Assembly (NCBI RefSeq): GCF_018403665.1
Contig: NZ_BOVJ01000073.1
Location: 1 to 55,627 of the forward strand
Source: Paenibacillus cisolokensis
Lineage (GTDB): Bacteria > Bacillota > Bacilli > Paenibacillales > Paenibacillaceae
Length of the DNA stretch: 55,627 bases
Direction: 5' to 3'
Both the position numbers and the translations under genes were made by a program. Under the pieces are notes generated by a model. That model had not been told where the DNA came from, searched no databases, and was given only the letters and a program-made list of their open reading frames with translations. Below, in pieces: positions 40,317 through 49,354 of this stretch; position 1 is the first letter of the stretch; each line of letters starts with the position of its first letter.

Positions 40317-42462
40317 ATGGAAAATCAAGGTTCGAACAGAGTGTCCGGTTCACCGACATATCCTTTTCTGGAAAGTCCGTTATTCGAAAAAGACGAGCAA
40401 TTGAAAAAAGTGTTAAAGGAACTGGCCGATATCAGGTATGCGCTGGACCAGTCCTCCATTGTGGCCATAACAGACCCGCGCGGGATTATTCACTATGTGA
40501 ATGAACAGTTTTGTAGAATTTCCCAATACAATCGGGAAGAATTGCTGGGTCAAGACCATCGGATCCTGAATTCCGGGTATCATTCTCGCGATTTTTTAAG
40601 GACATGTGGGCCACTATCGGAGCCGGGGAGATTTGGCGGGGAGAAATACGGAATAAAGCCAAAGACGGCTCATTCTATTGGGTAGATACGACAATCGTTC
40701 CATTTTTGAATGAACAGGGAAAACCGTATCAATATGTCTCGATTCGAAATGATATCAGCCTTCGAAAACAGATGGAAGAAGAGATAAGGAAAAGCGAGGA
40801 ACGGTACCGTTTAATTACCGAAAATTCGTCGGACCTGATTTCAGTCATTGATGCGGAGGGCCATTTTTTGTATGTGTCGCCTTCTCACACGAGCTTGTTA
40901 GGACACGACTTGTCCGAGTTTGAATCCGGCCCGATGCTTCAATGGGTGCATGAAGAAGACCGCGAGACGGTGTCTAATGCGATTCGCAATCAACTGGTCA
41001 CTAAAAAGGAGTCTTCGACGCTGGAGTTTCGGGTCCGGACGAAGAGCGGCAGCTATTGCTATATGGAAACCAAGATCAATCCGATCGTCGGCCAATCGGG
41101 CGAAGTCAACAGCCTGGCTCTCATTATGCGAGATATAACCGAACGGAAAAAGTCGGAACAGACGATTTACCATTTAGCCTACCACGATACATTGACGGAT
41201 TTGCCGAACCGAAGATTATTTATGGATCGTTTACGCAAAGAAGTCCGTCAAGCACAGCGCTGTCATTCGCAGCTGGCCATTATCTTTCTTGATTTGGACC
41301 GGTTTAAATATATCAACGATTCGCTCGGTCATGAGGCCGGAGATCTGTTTCTCATAAAAGCAGCGCAAAGAATCAGCCATTGTATTCGTTCGAGTGATAT
41401 GGTCGCTCGATTGGGGGGCGATGAGTTTATCGTATTATTGACGAACATATCGAGTTCGGCGGAGGTGGAGTCCGTATCTCAAAGGATCCAGACAAGCCTC
41501 CAGGAACCGATCGAGCTGTGCGGGCAGAGCCACAGTATGTCTTGCAGTATGGGTATCGCTCTCTTTCCTGCGGATGGAAGGGACCCGGATGAATTGTTAA
41601 AACGAGCGGATATGGCTCTATATGCCGTGAAAGACAGCGGCCGGAATGGTGTTTCATTCTTTCATTCGGATATGGAAGAGCGTTCTTTGGAACGCATCCT
41701 GTTGGAAAATGAACTGAAAAAGGCGATTCAACATGAGCAATTTCGGATTGATTATCAGCCTAAACTCGATCTTTCGACAGGGAAAGTTACCGGCATGGAA
41801 GCGCTCGTTCGTTGGGATCATCCCGAATTGGGGAGGATAGCGCCGAATAAATTTATCCCTATCGCGGAAGAAACGGGATTAATCATTCCTCTGGGGGAAT
41901 GGGTTCTGCGCCGTGGCTGCGAGCAAAATAAAAATGGCAGGATCAAGGATACCCTAAGTTAAAAGTATCCGTTAATTTGTCTGCCCGACAATTCTATCAG
42001 CCTGACCTGGTTGATCGGATAAGCAAGATACTGGAGGATACCGGGCTGGAACCGCAATGGTTGGAGCTTGAGGTTACGGAAAGCGTTTTTGCGGACATCG
42101 ACAATGCGGCAGCGATTTTGCAAGAAATCAGGAACTTGGGCGTTCACACTTCCATCGATGATTTCGGAACGGGATATAGTTCGTTCAGTTATATCAAAAA
42201 TCTTCCTATCGACACTTTGAAAATCGATGCTTCTTTCATCCGGGATATTCATCGGAACAAAGAAAGTCATGCGATTGTAAAGGCGATATTGACCATTGCG
42301 CAAACGTTGAATCTGAGTGTGATTGCCGAGGGAGTCGAAATTCCGGAGCAGTTGGCCGTTTTGAATGAGGACGGCTGCGGTCAAGGGCAAGGCTTTCTGT
42401 TCAGTAAACCGTTGTCCAGTCAGGACTTTGAGAAATACTTGAAGGAATTGCAACGCTTTTAA
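40317..42462 (+). CDS. PAS-PAS-GGDEF-EAL cyclic di-GMP enzyme (two apparent frameshifts)
   Basis: About 715 residues. Two PAS domains (DQSSIVAITDPRGIIHYVNE; LITENSSDLISVIDAEGHFL, each with PAC ending) lead to GGDEF and EAL domains. Diguanylate cyclase site RLGGDEFIVLL is intact with an RSSD inhibitory site five residues upstream; phosphodiesterase motifs MEALVRW, TSIDDFGTGYSS and AEGVE are also intact. Breaks: T run 40592-40597 (one more T gives SRDFFKDMWATIGAGEIWRG) and A run 41930-41934 (one more A gives CEQNKKWQDQGYPKLKVSVN). It could make or degrade cyclic di-GMP depending on the PAS signal. Confidence 0.9.
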
Positions 42463-42494
42463 TGATTGACATTAAAATTAAAAGACGTAAAAAA

Positions 42495-42532
42495 AATAGC
42501 CTATCCTTCCGGGAAGGAGGGATAAGGCTATT
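42495..42532 (-). terminator. Minus-strand terminator
   Basis: AATAGCC (42495-42501) and GGCTATT (42526-42532) close an imperfect hairpin with CCTTCC/GGAAGG inside. On the minus strand it is followed by a run of T (A8 at 42489-42496 on the plus strand), so it best serves the glycosyltransferase remnant; it also lies 33 bases after the GGDEF-EAL stop. Confidence 0.65.
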
Positions 42533-43306
42533 GAAAATCATTCTCTGCGATGGGAGACGGTATCGGGTCGGAAGGAGTTGCTACGGTTTGCGGTTCCTTT
42601 GGACTTTCTAATTCTACTGCAGCAGCTTCGATTTCTTCATGTGTGGAGGTCATCTCTATCGCTGACCTCTGCTTTGAAAGAAGGCGAGCGGCCTGCCGTT
42701 GACGTAATATTGATTCGCGCCTTTTCGAACCAGTTTCCTTTGCGAAAGGTTCCAACTAGCCATATGATAGCCGGGGTCCCGTAAAATATAAACTTCTTTA
42801 AAAAAACAAGGCACCAGATTCAACCATTTTTGATCCAAAAACAAACCCTTCTTTTAATCAACAATGGCATAATCACGGCATCGCGCAGCCCACCATGTAA
42901 GAAACCGTCTGGACTCTGCCGTTTTGTTTAATCCGAGGAATCCGACCTGGAAGGCACCATCCTTAAGATTGACTAATTCTTCTTCGATGGAATTCAATTT
43001 ATTTTGAGGCTCCAAGCGAAGGGCGTTAAAATGATGGAATTATGGTTTAACAGCTTGTCGAGTTCATCAAAAGAACTATAAACACGTGTATCGGCATCCA
43101 AATATACGAATTTGTTTTCATCCGCATAGCGATCAAATAGGTGCAAAAGTTCGGGTCGGGCAGAGAATACTCGTTTGGCAATTTGGGAAACATCCTTTTC
43201 CATAAATCATCGTAATTATGCCAGTCAAAGGGAGTAGACAGTTCATAGAGCTGTTCGCTGATTAACGGGGAATCGGCTTCCTGCCTTTTGGCAAGTTTTT
43301 TAATGT
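42528..43306 (-). pseudogene. Glycosyltransferase-like protein, broken
   Basis: Minus-strand pieces in three phases give QLYELSTPFDWHNYDDLW, then (after the A run 43196-43199) DVSQIAKRVFSARPELLHLF, KFVYLDADTRVYSSFDELDK, SIILTPFA, LFLDQKWLNLVPCFFKEVYI and PGYHMASWNLSQRKLV. The DAD motif and the FLDQKWLNLVPCFF block are typical of a capsule/O-antigen type glycosyltransferase. At least three phase changes occur and the N-terminal domain start is missing, so I list it as broken; part may be base-call loss. Confidence 0.6.
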
Positions 43307-43375
43307 TCCTTTATTTGTGTGCAAATTTTTCTCGTAAATGTGGAATAAACGGGTAATCATTTTTTCAACCGGTCA

Positions 43376-44595
43376 TTGGGCTACCCCGAAGTCCCTTCCA
43401 TTTTTGCTGAGTCTGTCCTGCAGGGTTTTATTGTCCATCAATACTTTAACGCCGATGTCGCTTTCATTGCAGTCGGCACTCCGGCGGAAGCAGACGGGAC
43501 GGCTGGATTGCAGTATGTAAAATCGGCAGCCCGATGTATCGGCGAACATTTGAATCCGGAGCATTTCACCGTGATTGTCAATAAATCTACCGTTCCGGTC
43601 GGCACTTCCGATCTTGTAGCTTCGATCATTGAAGAGACTTCAGGCTTAAGGAGCAATGAACAATTTACCGTCGTCAGCAATCCCGAATTTCTGCGGGAAG
43701 GCTACGCACTGGAAGATGTATTTTTCCGGACCGAATTGTAGTCGGCACAACGCATCCCGAAGCCCGAACCGTCATGAGAAAATTGTACCAAGATCTGATC
43801 GAAAATAAAAATGACAGTGAGTGGTCCAAGATGGTGGGGTTCAAGATGAATCCGAAAGCCCGCAAGGCCGTCTATTTTGAGACTGACACCAAAAGCGCAG
43901 AAATGATTAAGTATGTATCGAACGCATTTTTGGCCATTAAGATCAGTTATATCAATGAGGTCGCAAGGCTTTGCGAAACGCTCGGGGCCAATGTTATGGA
44001 TGTGGCCAAAGGCATGGGACTGGATTCTCGTATCGGGGAAAAGTTTCTTCAAGTATCCAGCGGCTGGAGCGGCAGCTGCTTCTCCAAAGATACGTCGGAA
44101 TTACTGGAGACGAGCCGGAAATACGGAGCGGATCTCACATTGGTGAAGGCCGCTATCGCTTCTAATTTGAACATGCACGAAAGCTGCATCACCAAGCTTA
44201 GAAGCCGGTTAAAAACGTTAAATGGAAAAAACATCGGCATTCTCGGCCTTACATTTAAACCGGATACGGATGATGCGCGCCATACGCAGTCTTCTTATAT
44301 CATCAGCAAATTAATTGCAATGGGAGCAAACATTGCCGCACACGACCCGAAGGGGATGGCCATGTTTCGAAAGTTGAACGCGCATTTACCGATCCGCTAT
44401 TGCCAAAAAGCAGAAGATGTAGCGGAGCGAGCGGACGCGATTGTTTTAATGACGCATTGGAACGAATACGCTGCGCTGGATTGGAAGGTCGTGCATCAGA
44501 AAATGAGAGCTCCGTATTTATTGGATACCCGCAATTTTTTGGTCGGACATCGATTAAGCGAGTCGGGATTTATTTATGAAGGTGTAGGGATATAA
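43376..44595 (+). pseudogene. UDP-glucose 6-dehydrogenase-like protein lacking its N-terminus
   Basis: About 405 residues remain. UDP-glucose/GDP-mannose dehydrogenases oxidise a nucleotide sugar to the uronic acid for surface polysaccharides. Present: DVAFIAVGTPAEADGTAGLQ, VIVNKSTVPVGTSDLV, VVSNPEFLREGYALEDVFF, catalytic Cys in GWSGSCFSKDTSELL (family usual GGSCFPKD), and ILGLTFKPDTDDARHTQSSY. One T is missing at 43721-43725 (restores DVFFPDRIVVGT). The GxGxxG NAD-binding start (about 60 residues) is absent: text upstream reads GYPEVPSIFAESVLQGF and nothing earlier. Truncation therefore seems real. Confidence 0.75.
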
Positions 44596-44639
44596 GGGTT
44601 AGAAAAATAAGGGATATGGAGGGAGATCAGGCCCGTGGC

Positions 44640-44840
44640 TCTGGTCTCTTTTTGCAAAGGGAAATTTTGCAGTGTCTCGAATCGGGGCATTCGGTGTCCG
44701 ATATGAACAAAATGCTGTTTCTCTCTCCGTTCACGATCCGCAATTATATCTCGGAGATTTATGCAAAAACTCGAAGCCGCCAATCGGATCGAAGCGATTA
44801 CGATCGCAAGGGAAAAGGGCTGGATCGTCCGAAAACGTAA
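44640..44840 (+). pseudogene. LuxR/NarL-type DNA-binding domain fragment
   Basis: Reads LFLQREILQCLESGHSVSDM, NKMLFLSPFTIRNYISEIYA and, after one missing A at 44765-44769, KKLEAANRIEAITIAREKGW: the helix-turn-helix of NarL-type response regulators. The receiver domain is absent. A terminator follows at 44870. It overlaps nothing and lies just before the LacI regulator gene. Confidence 0.65.
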
Positions 44841-44869
44841 TCGGGGCGGCAAGCTTGATGATGGTATAT

Positions 44870-44891
44870 CCCGCGTAGCGGGCATTTTTTT
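44870..44891 (+). terminator. Terminator before the LacI gene
   Basis: CCCGC (44870-44874) pairs with GCGGG (44878-44882) across a GTA loop and is followed by CATTTTTTT. Confidence 0.7.
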
Positions 44892-44936
44892 GTTGATCTT
44901 TAACCCGGTTCTATGTTATAAAAATCTTGCAAGGAA

Positions 44937-44950
44937 TTTAAACGTTTAGA
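44937..44950. promoter_or_regulatory. LacI-family operator upstream of the regulator gene
   Basis: TTTAAACGTTTAGA contains the palindrome TAAACGTTTA (44939-44948) with the central CpG typical of LacI/GalR operators. The same core recurs twice before the transporter operon (46035 and 46089), so the regulator probably controls itself and the operon. Confidence 0.75.
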
Positions 44951-44972
44951 TTTATCTCGGGAGGGACGATTG

Positions 44973-46013
44973 ATGGCCAGCATCAGCATCAAAGATATTG
45001 CAAGCAAAGCCGGCGTATCGACTGCAACCGTCTCCTACGTATTGAACGGTACCCGCAACGTCCGTCCCGAGACGAAAGCACGCGTGCTTCAGGCGATCGA
45101 AGAGCTCGACTACAAGCCGAACGACATCGCCAAAAGCCTTAAACGCAAACGAACCGACACGATCGGAGTTATCGCCGAGGATGTGACCGTATTCAATACC
45201 CCGGAAATCATCGATGGCATCAACGACTATGCGGATCGCTACGATCTGCATATCTTGCTGACCAACCTTCGCTTGAACAAACGGATTGGCAAAGACTTCG
45301 AGAACAGGGATCGCTACCAGAAATACGCCCAGGGCGCGGTGGATGAGCTTCTTCGCAAACAGGTGGACGGCATCGTATATATCGGGGTTCACCCCCGCGA
45401 TTTGACGGGGCTGATTCACACGCACGGCAAGCCCATCGTGTATACTTACGGTTATACGCAGAACGACGTTTCGATCCAATACGACGACGAGAAAGCGGCT
45501 TTCGAGGCGACGTCGTATTTGGTTCGGCAGGGCCATTCGCGGATTGCCGTCATCAGCGGAATGATGGACTCCATTCCGTCCCGCCTGCGCCTCAACGGTT
45601 TTTTTCGGGCGGTTACGGAGTTCGAGCTGCCGTTCGACCCTGGCTGGATCAAGATTGGGGACTGGGAAACGGAATCCGGTTACCGGTTGACGCAGGAACT
45701 GCTCGCGTTGCCGAACCCGCCGACGGCGATTCTGGTCATGAACGACGTCATGGCGGTTGGGGTGATGAGGGCTGCGCGGGAATTGGGCGTGCCGGTCCCC
45801 GAACGGCTGTCGGTCATCGGCTTTGACAACCGGGAGTTCAGCGATTACCTGACGCCACGGTTGACGACGATGGATTTGCCTCTTCATGCCATGGGATACG
45901 CTTCGATGGAAGCGCTCGCCCGGATCATGCGGGGAGAACCCGCTGCCGACATCGCCATGCCGGTATGCCGACTGGTGGAACGGGATTCCGTCGCCCGGCT
46001 GGCGATGTCCTGA
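44973..46013 (+). CDS. LacI-family transcriptional regulator
   Basis: 346 residues. N-terminal DNA-binding domain ISIKDIASKAGVSTATVSYV with hinge YKPNDIAKSLKRKRTDTIGV, then a periplasmic-binding-like effector domain (PTAILVMNDVMAVGVMRAAR; SVIGFDNREFSDYLTPRLTT). It should bind the three TAAACGTTTA sites and release them on binding a sugar imported by the adjacent operon. ATG 44973 follows CGGGAGGGA; the TTG three bases earlier is less likely. Intact. Confidence 0.92.
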   Translation: MASISIKDIASKAGVSTATVSYVLNGTRNVRPETKARVLQAIEELDYKPNDIAKSLKRKRTDTIGVIAEDVTVFNTPEIIDGINDYADRYDLHILLTNLRLNKRIGKDFENRDRYQKYAQGAVDELLRKQVDGIVYIGVHPRDLTGLIHTHGKPIVYTYGYTQNDVSIQYDDEKAAFEATSYLVRQGHSRIAVISGMMDSIPSRLRLNGFFRAVTEFELPFDPGWIKIGDWETESGYRLTQELLALPNPPTAILVMNDVMAVGVMRAARELGVPVPERLSVIGFDNREFSDYLTPRLTTMDLPLHAMGYASMEALARIMRGEPAADIAMPVCRLVERDSVARLAMS

Positions 46014-46033
46014 TGGTTATCCGTCAGGAAAAG

Positions 46034-46100
46034 TTAAACGTTTATCTATATTTACTGGAAGTAAGCGCTATTATTAGCGCGATAAATTTAAACGTTTAAA
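46034..46100. promoter_or_regulatory. Two LacI-type operators flanking a hairpin
   Basis: TAAACGTTTA at 46035-46044 and the perfect 14-bp palindrome TTTAAACGTTTAAA at 46087-46100. Centres lie 54 bases apart, about five helical turns, so co-operative looping is possible. Between them GCGCTA (46065-46070) and TAGCGC (46075-46080) form a short hairpin. Confidence 0.75.
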
Positions 46101-46199
46101 CCATTTTTTTCTTGCAGCGGTGATTTCCTGCGGCCAACGGGTCAGCCCGTAAGCAGGTTCACATGATATTGTTCGCAAAAACATCGAGGAGGGGTACGA

Positions 46200-47501
46200 G
46201 TGATTTCTGCCAAAAGAAGTTGGATGTCGGTCGTCGTCATGGTACTGTGCGTGAGTTTGCTTGCGGCATGCGGCGGGAATGGCAAAAATGAAAGCGGTTC
46301 CGAAAATGCGGGCTCCGCAAGCGCCGGCGGTTCTCCGAAAAAGGTGACGCTGCGATTCATGACCTGGGATTCAGGCCAGACGCTGCAACCCTACCAAAAC
46401 GCCATCAACGCATTCATGGAGAAGCATCCGAACATCGAAGTCAAAGTGGAGTCCGTTCCGGACAACTACGACCAGAAGCTGCTGACGGCGCTGGCCTCGA
46501 ATACGGCGCCCGATGTGTTCATGGCCTGGAACTATCCGCTGTACGTGCCGGGCGGAGCATTGGAAGACCTGGGACCTTGGGTCGAAAAGGAGCAGTACGA
46601 CTTGGACATGTATTATCCGATTTTAATGGATTACATGAAGTACGACGGCAAGTTGTGGGGACTGCCAACCACTTATTCGCCCCGGGCGATCTACTACAAC
46701 AAGAAGCTGTTTGACGATGCGAAGGTTCCGTATCCGCAGGACGGCTGGACATGGGACGAATTCGTGGAAACGGTCGAGAAGCTGACCAAGCCGGGGCAAT
46801 ACGGATTCATCGCCACGCCGGACGACGTATTCACCGCGCAGCCCTTCTTCTGGTCCAACGGCGGAGATTTAATCAGTGATGACGGCAAACAAATCGAAGG
46901 CGTGCTCAATTCCGAGCAGAACGTCAAAACGATGGAGTTCCTGAAACGGGTGTATGACGCTTCTTCCAAAATCAACACGGCCGGAAAGTTCAGCACGAAC
47001 AACGGTATCGAAGCGTTCCAGACCGGTCAGATCGCCATGTGGGACAACGGCATGTGGCCGCTGGGCGACATGCTGGCAGCCGGCAAGCTGGACCTCGGCA
47101 CGGTCACCCACCCGATTCCGGAAGGCGGCACCCTGAAGGGCATCATCCATACATCGGGCTATTCGATGCCCAAAAACGGCGAGCATAAGGATGAGGCCTG
47201 GGAGCTGATCAAGTTCATGTCCGGACCGGAAGGCAGCAAAATCATCACCGCCAACAAGTTCGCCTTCTCTCCGGTCATGCAGGTCGACAAAGAGAACGGT
47301 TATGCGAACGATCCGTACCTGAAGGCGTTCGCCAAAGAACTGGAAGGTTCCGACAAGCTGATCGCGAACATGCGCACCGAAAAATGGAGCCAGGCGGAGG
47401 ACATTATCCGTTCCGGCTTCCAGGCGATTTTCTACCATAACGACGACATCAAGAAGATGCTCGACACCACCGCCCAAAAGGCGCAAGAAGTACTCAAGTA
47501 A
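46200..47501 (+). CDS. Sugar ABC transporter substrate-binding lipoprotein
   Basis: 433 residues. Lipobox LLAACGG (Cys about residue 24) and a family 1 binding fold: LRFMTWDSGQTLQPYQNAIN, DNYDQKLLTALASNTAPDVF, GLPTTYSPRAIYYNKKLFDD, MWDNGMWPLGDMLAAGKLDL, YSMPKNGEHKDEAWELIKFM. GTG at 46200 follows GAGGAGGGG. First gene of the LacI-controlled operon. Intact. Confidence 0.9.
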   Translation: MISAKRSWMSVVVMVLCVSLLAACGGNGKNESGSENAGSASAGGSPKKVTLRFMTWDSGQTLQPYQNAINAFMEKHPNIEVKVESVPDNYDQKLLTALASNTAPDVFMAWNYPLYVPGGALEDLGPWVEKEQYDLDMYYPILMDYMKYDGKLWGLPTTYSPRAIYYNKKLFDDAKVPYPQDGWTWDEFVETVEKLTKPGQYGFIATPDDVFTAQPFFWSNGGDLISDDGKQIEGVLNSEQNVKTMEFLKRVYDASSKINTAGKFSTNNGIEAFQTGQIAMWDNGMWPLGDMLAAGKLDLGTVTHPIPEGGTLKGIIHTSGYSMPKNGEHKDEAWELIKFMSGPEGSKIITANKFAFSPVMQVDKENGYANDPYLKAFAKELEGSDKLIANMRTEKWSQAEDIIRSGFQAIFYHNDDIKKMLDTTAQKAQEVLK

Positions 47502-47507
47502 ACGATG

Positions 47508-47539
47508 GAGGGGAGTGGGTACCCAGGCTCCCCTCTTTT
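47508..47539 (+). terminator. Attenuator hairpin between receptor and permease genes
   Basis: GAGGGGAG (47508-47515) pairs perfectly with CTCCCCTC (47528-47535), followed by TTTT, just before the permease start. Position mirrors the hairpin after the receptor gene in the iron operon and would favour receptor over permease production. Confidence 0.7.
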
Positions 47540-47561
47540 CGCAAACAGAGGTGAAAACAAA

Positions 47562-48499
47562 ATGAGTCGTACGAATGCCGGCGAAGCGGCACTGTTTCGT
47601 TCTGCCAGACGGAAGAGATGGAAGGAGAACCTGGCGGGATGGCTTTTCGTTTCGCCATGGATGTTCGGATTCGCTTTCCTGATGCTGGGGCCGATGCTGT
47701 TTTCCCTGGTCATCAGCTTTACGGAATGGAACATGGTGGGCGCTCCGAAATTTCTCGGGTTCGACAATTATATCCACATGTTTACAAGCGATCCATTCTA
47801 CTATCGGGCGCTTGCCGTTACATTCAAGTATGTGTTTCTGATGGTGCCGCTGCAGGTCATCCTGGCCATTCTCATTGCGGTGCTGCTGAACCGGGCAACA
47901 GTCGGCAGCCGATTTTTCCGCTCCGTCTTCTACATGCCTTCGCTCATTCAAGGGGTAACGCTGGCGCTTATCTGGGCGTGGATGTTCAACGACGATTTCG
48001 GGCCGATCAATTTTTCCTCGAGCAAGTCGGGCTGCCCCGTGTGCATTGGCTGACGGATCCGGACGTAGCCCTGTACGCGCTGGTCATCGTGGCCCTCTGG
48101 GGGGTCGGATCGCCGATGGTGCTGTATTTGTCGGCTTTGCGCACGATTTCGTCCGAATATTACGAAGCTGCCGATATCGATGGAGCCGGCCGCATCCGGA
48201 AGTTTATCAGCGTCACGCTTCCTTTGCTCACGCCGACCGTTCTGTTCAATATCATCACGAGCCTGATCGCTGCGTTCCAGACAATCGTGCTTGCGTTCGT
48301 CATGACGGGAGGCGGCCCGGCGGAGTCGACGTATTTTTATTCGTTTCACGTATACCGAAGCGCGTTCACCCATTTCAGGATGGGGTATGCGTCCGCCATG
48401 GCCTGGGTCATGTTCGTGATGATTGTTCTGTTGACGGGGCTCATTCTCAAATCGTCGAAGTATTGGGTCCACTATGAAGCGGATGGAGGCGGACGATAA
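47562..48499 (+). CDS. Sugar ABC permease, MalF-like (one apparent frameshift)
   Basis: About 313 residues. N-terminal WLFVSPWMFGFAFLMLGPML, central MPSLIQGVTLALIWAWMFND, coupling motif EYYEAADIDGAGRIRKFISV, and C-terminal helices ending KYWVHYEADGGGR. One T is missing in the run 48011-48015 (restores GPINFFLEQVGLPRVHWLTD). ATG 47562 follows AGAGGTG. The stop overlaps the next start (TAATG). Confidence 0.9.
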
Positions 48500-49335
48500 T
48501 GCAAGCACAAGCCGGCAAACCGTGGGAACGGATCGCCATGACGTTTCTGATCGTTCTTGTGGCGGTCGTGTTCTTGTTTCCGATCGCGTGGATGCTGTCG
48601 ACGGCGCTGAAAGCCCCCGAGGACATCTTCACGCCGACACCTTCGCTCCTTCCCGAAACTTGGCATTGGCACAATTTCACGGACGCTTGGAAAGCGCAGC
48701 CGTTCGCCCAATATTTTGCGAATACGCTGATTGTCGTTCTTGTATCCACGCCGTTCGCCATGCTCTCGTCCACGATGGTGGCGTTCGGTTTCGCCCGGAT
48801 TCCGTTTTGGGGGAGGAACGCCCTGTTCCTGCTGGTCATCGGCACGATGGTCATCCCCTGGGACGTGACGGCGATTCCGCTGTACATCGAGTACAACAAG
48901 CTCGGTCTGATCAACACGCTGTGGCCGATGATTTTGCCCGGGATGTTCGGAGCGCCCTTTTTTATCTTCCTGGCCCGGCAGTTTATTATGGGCATCCCGC
49001 TCGATCTGGACGAAGCGGCCAAAATCGACGGCTGCAACCGCTGGCAGATTTACTGGAAAATCGTTTTGCCGCTGTGCCGTCCCATCGTGGTTGTCATCGG
49101 CGTGTTCCATTTCGTCTGGGTATGGAACGAGTTTCTGACGCCGCTCATTTTCATTAACAATCAGGATTTGTACACGCTGCCTTTGGGCATCAACCTGTTC
49201 AAGAACGCCTACAACATCGAATACGAGAAGTTGATGGCGATATCGTGTGTGTCCGTGCTTTTCCCGGTCACGTTGTTCTATTTCACGCAAAACCTCGTAC
49301 TGGGGGGCCTGTCACTCAGCGGTGTAAAAAAATAA
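48499..49335 (+). CDS. Sugar ABC permease, MalG-like
   Basis: 278 residues, six membrane helices. Signature WMLSTALKAPEDIFTPTPSL, LFLLVIGTMVIPWDVTAIPL, and coupling motif IPLDLDEAAKIDGCNRWQIY. Ends NLVLGGLSLSGVKK. Overlaps the preceding stop by one base. No ATPase gene in the operon, so it probably shares one. Confidence 0.92.
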   Translation: MQAQAGKPWERIAMTFLIVLVAVVFLFPIAWMLSTALKAPEDIFTPTPSLLPETWHWHNFTDAWKAQPFAQYFANTLIVVLVSTPFAMLSSTMVAFGFARIPFWGRNALFLLVIGTMVIPWDVTAIPLYIEYNKLGLINTLWPMILPGMFGAPFFIFLARQFIMGIPLDLDEAAKIDGCNRWQIYWKIVLPLCRPIVVVIGVFHFVWVWNEFLTPLIFINNQDLYTLPLGINLFKNAYNIEYEKLMAISCVSVLFPVTLFYFTQNLVLGGLSLSGVKK

Positions 49336-49354
49336 CAGAGATAGCAAGAATGGG

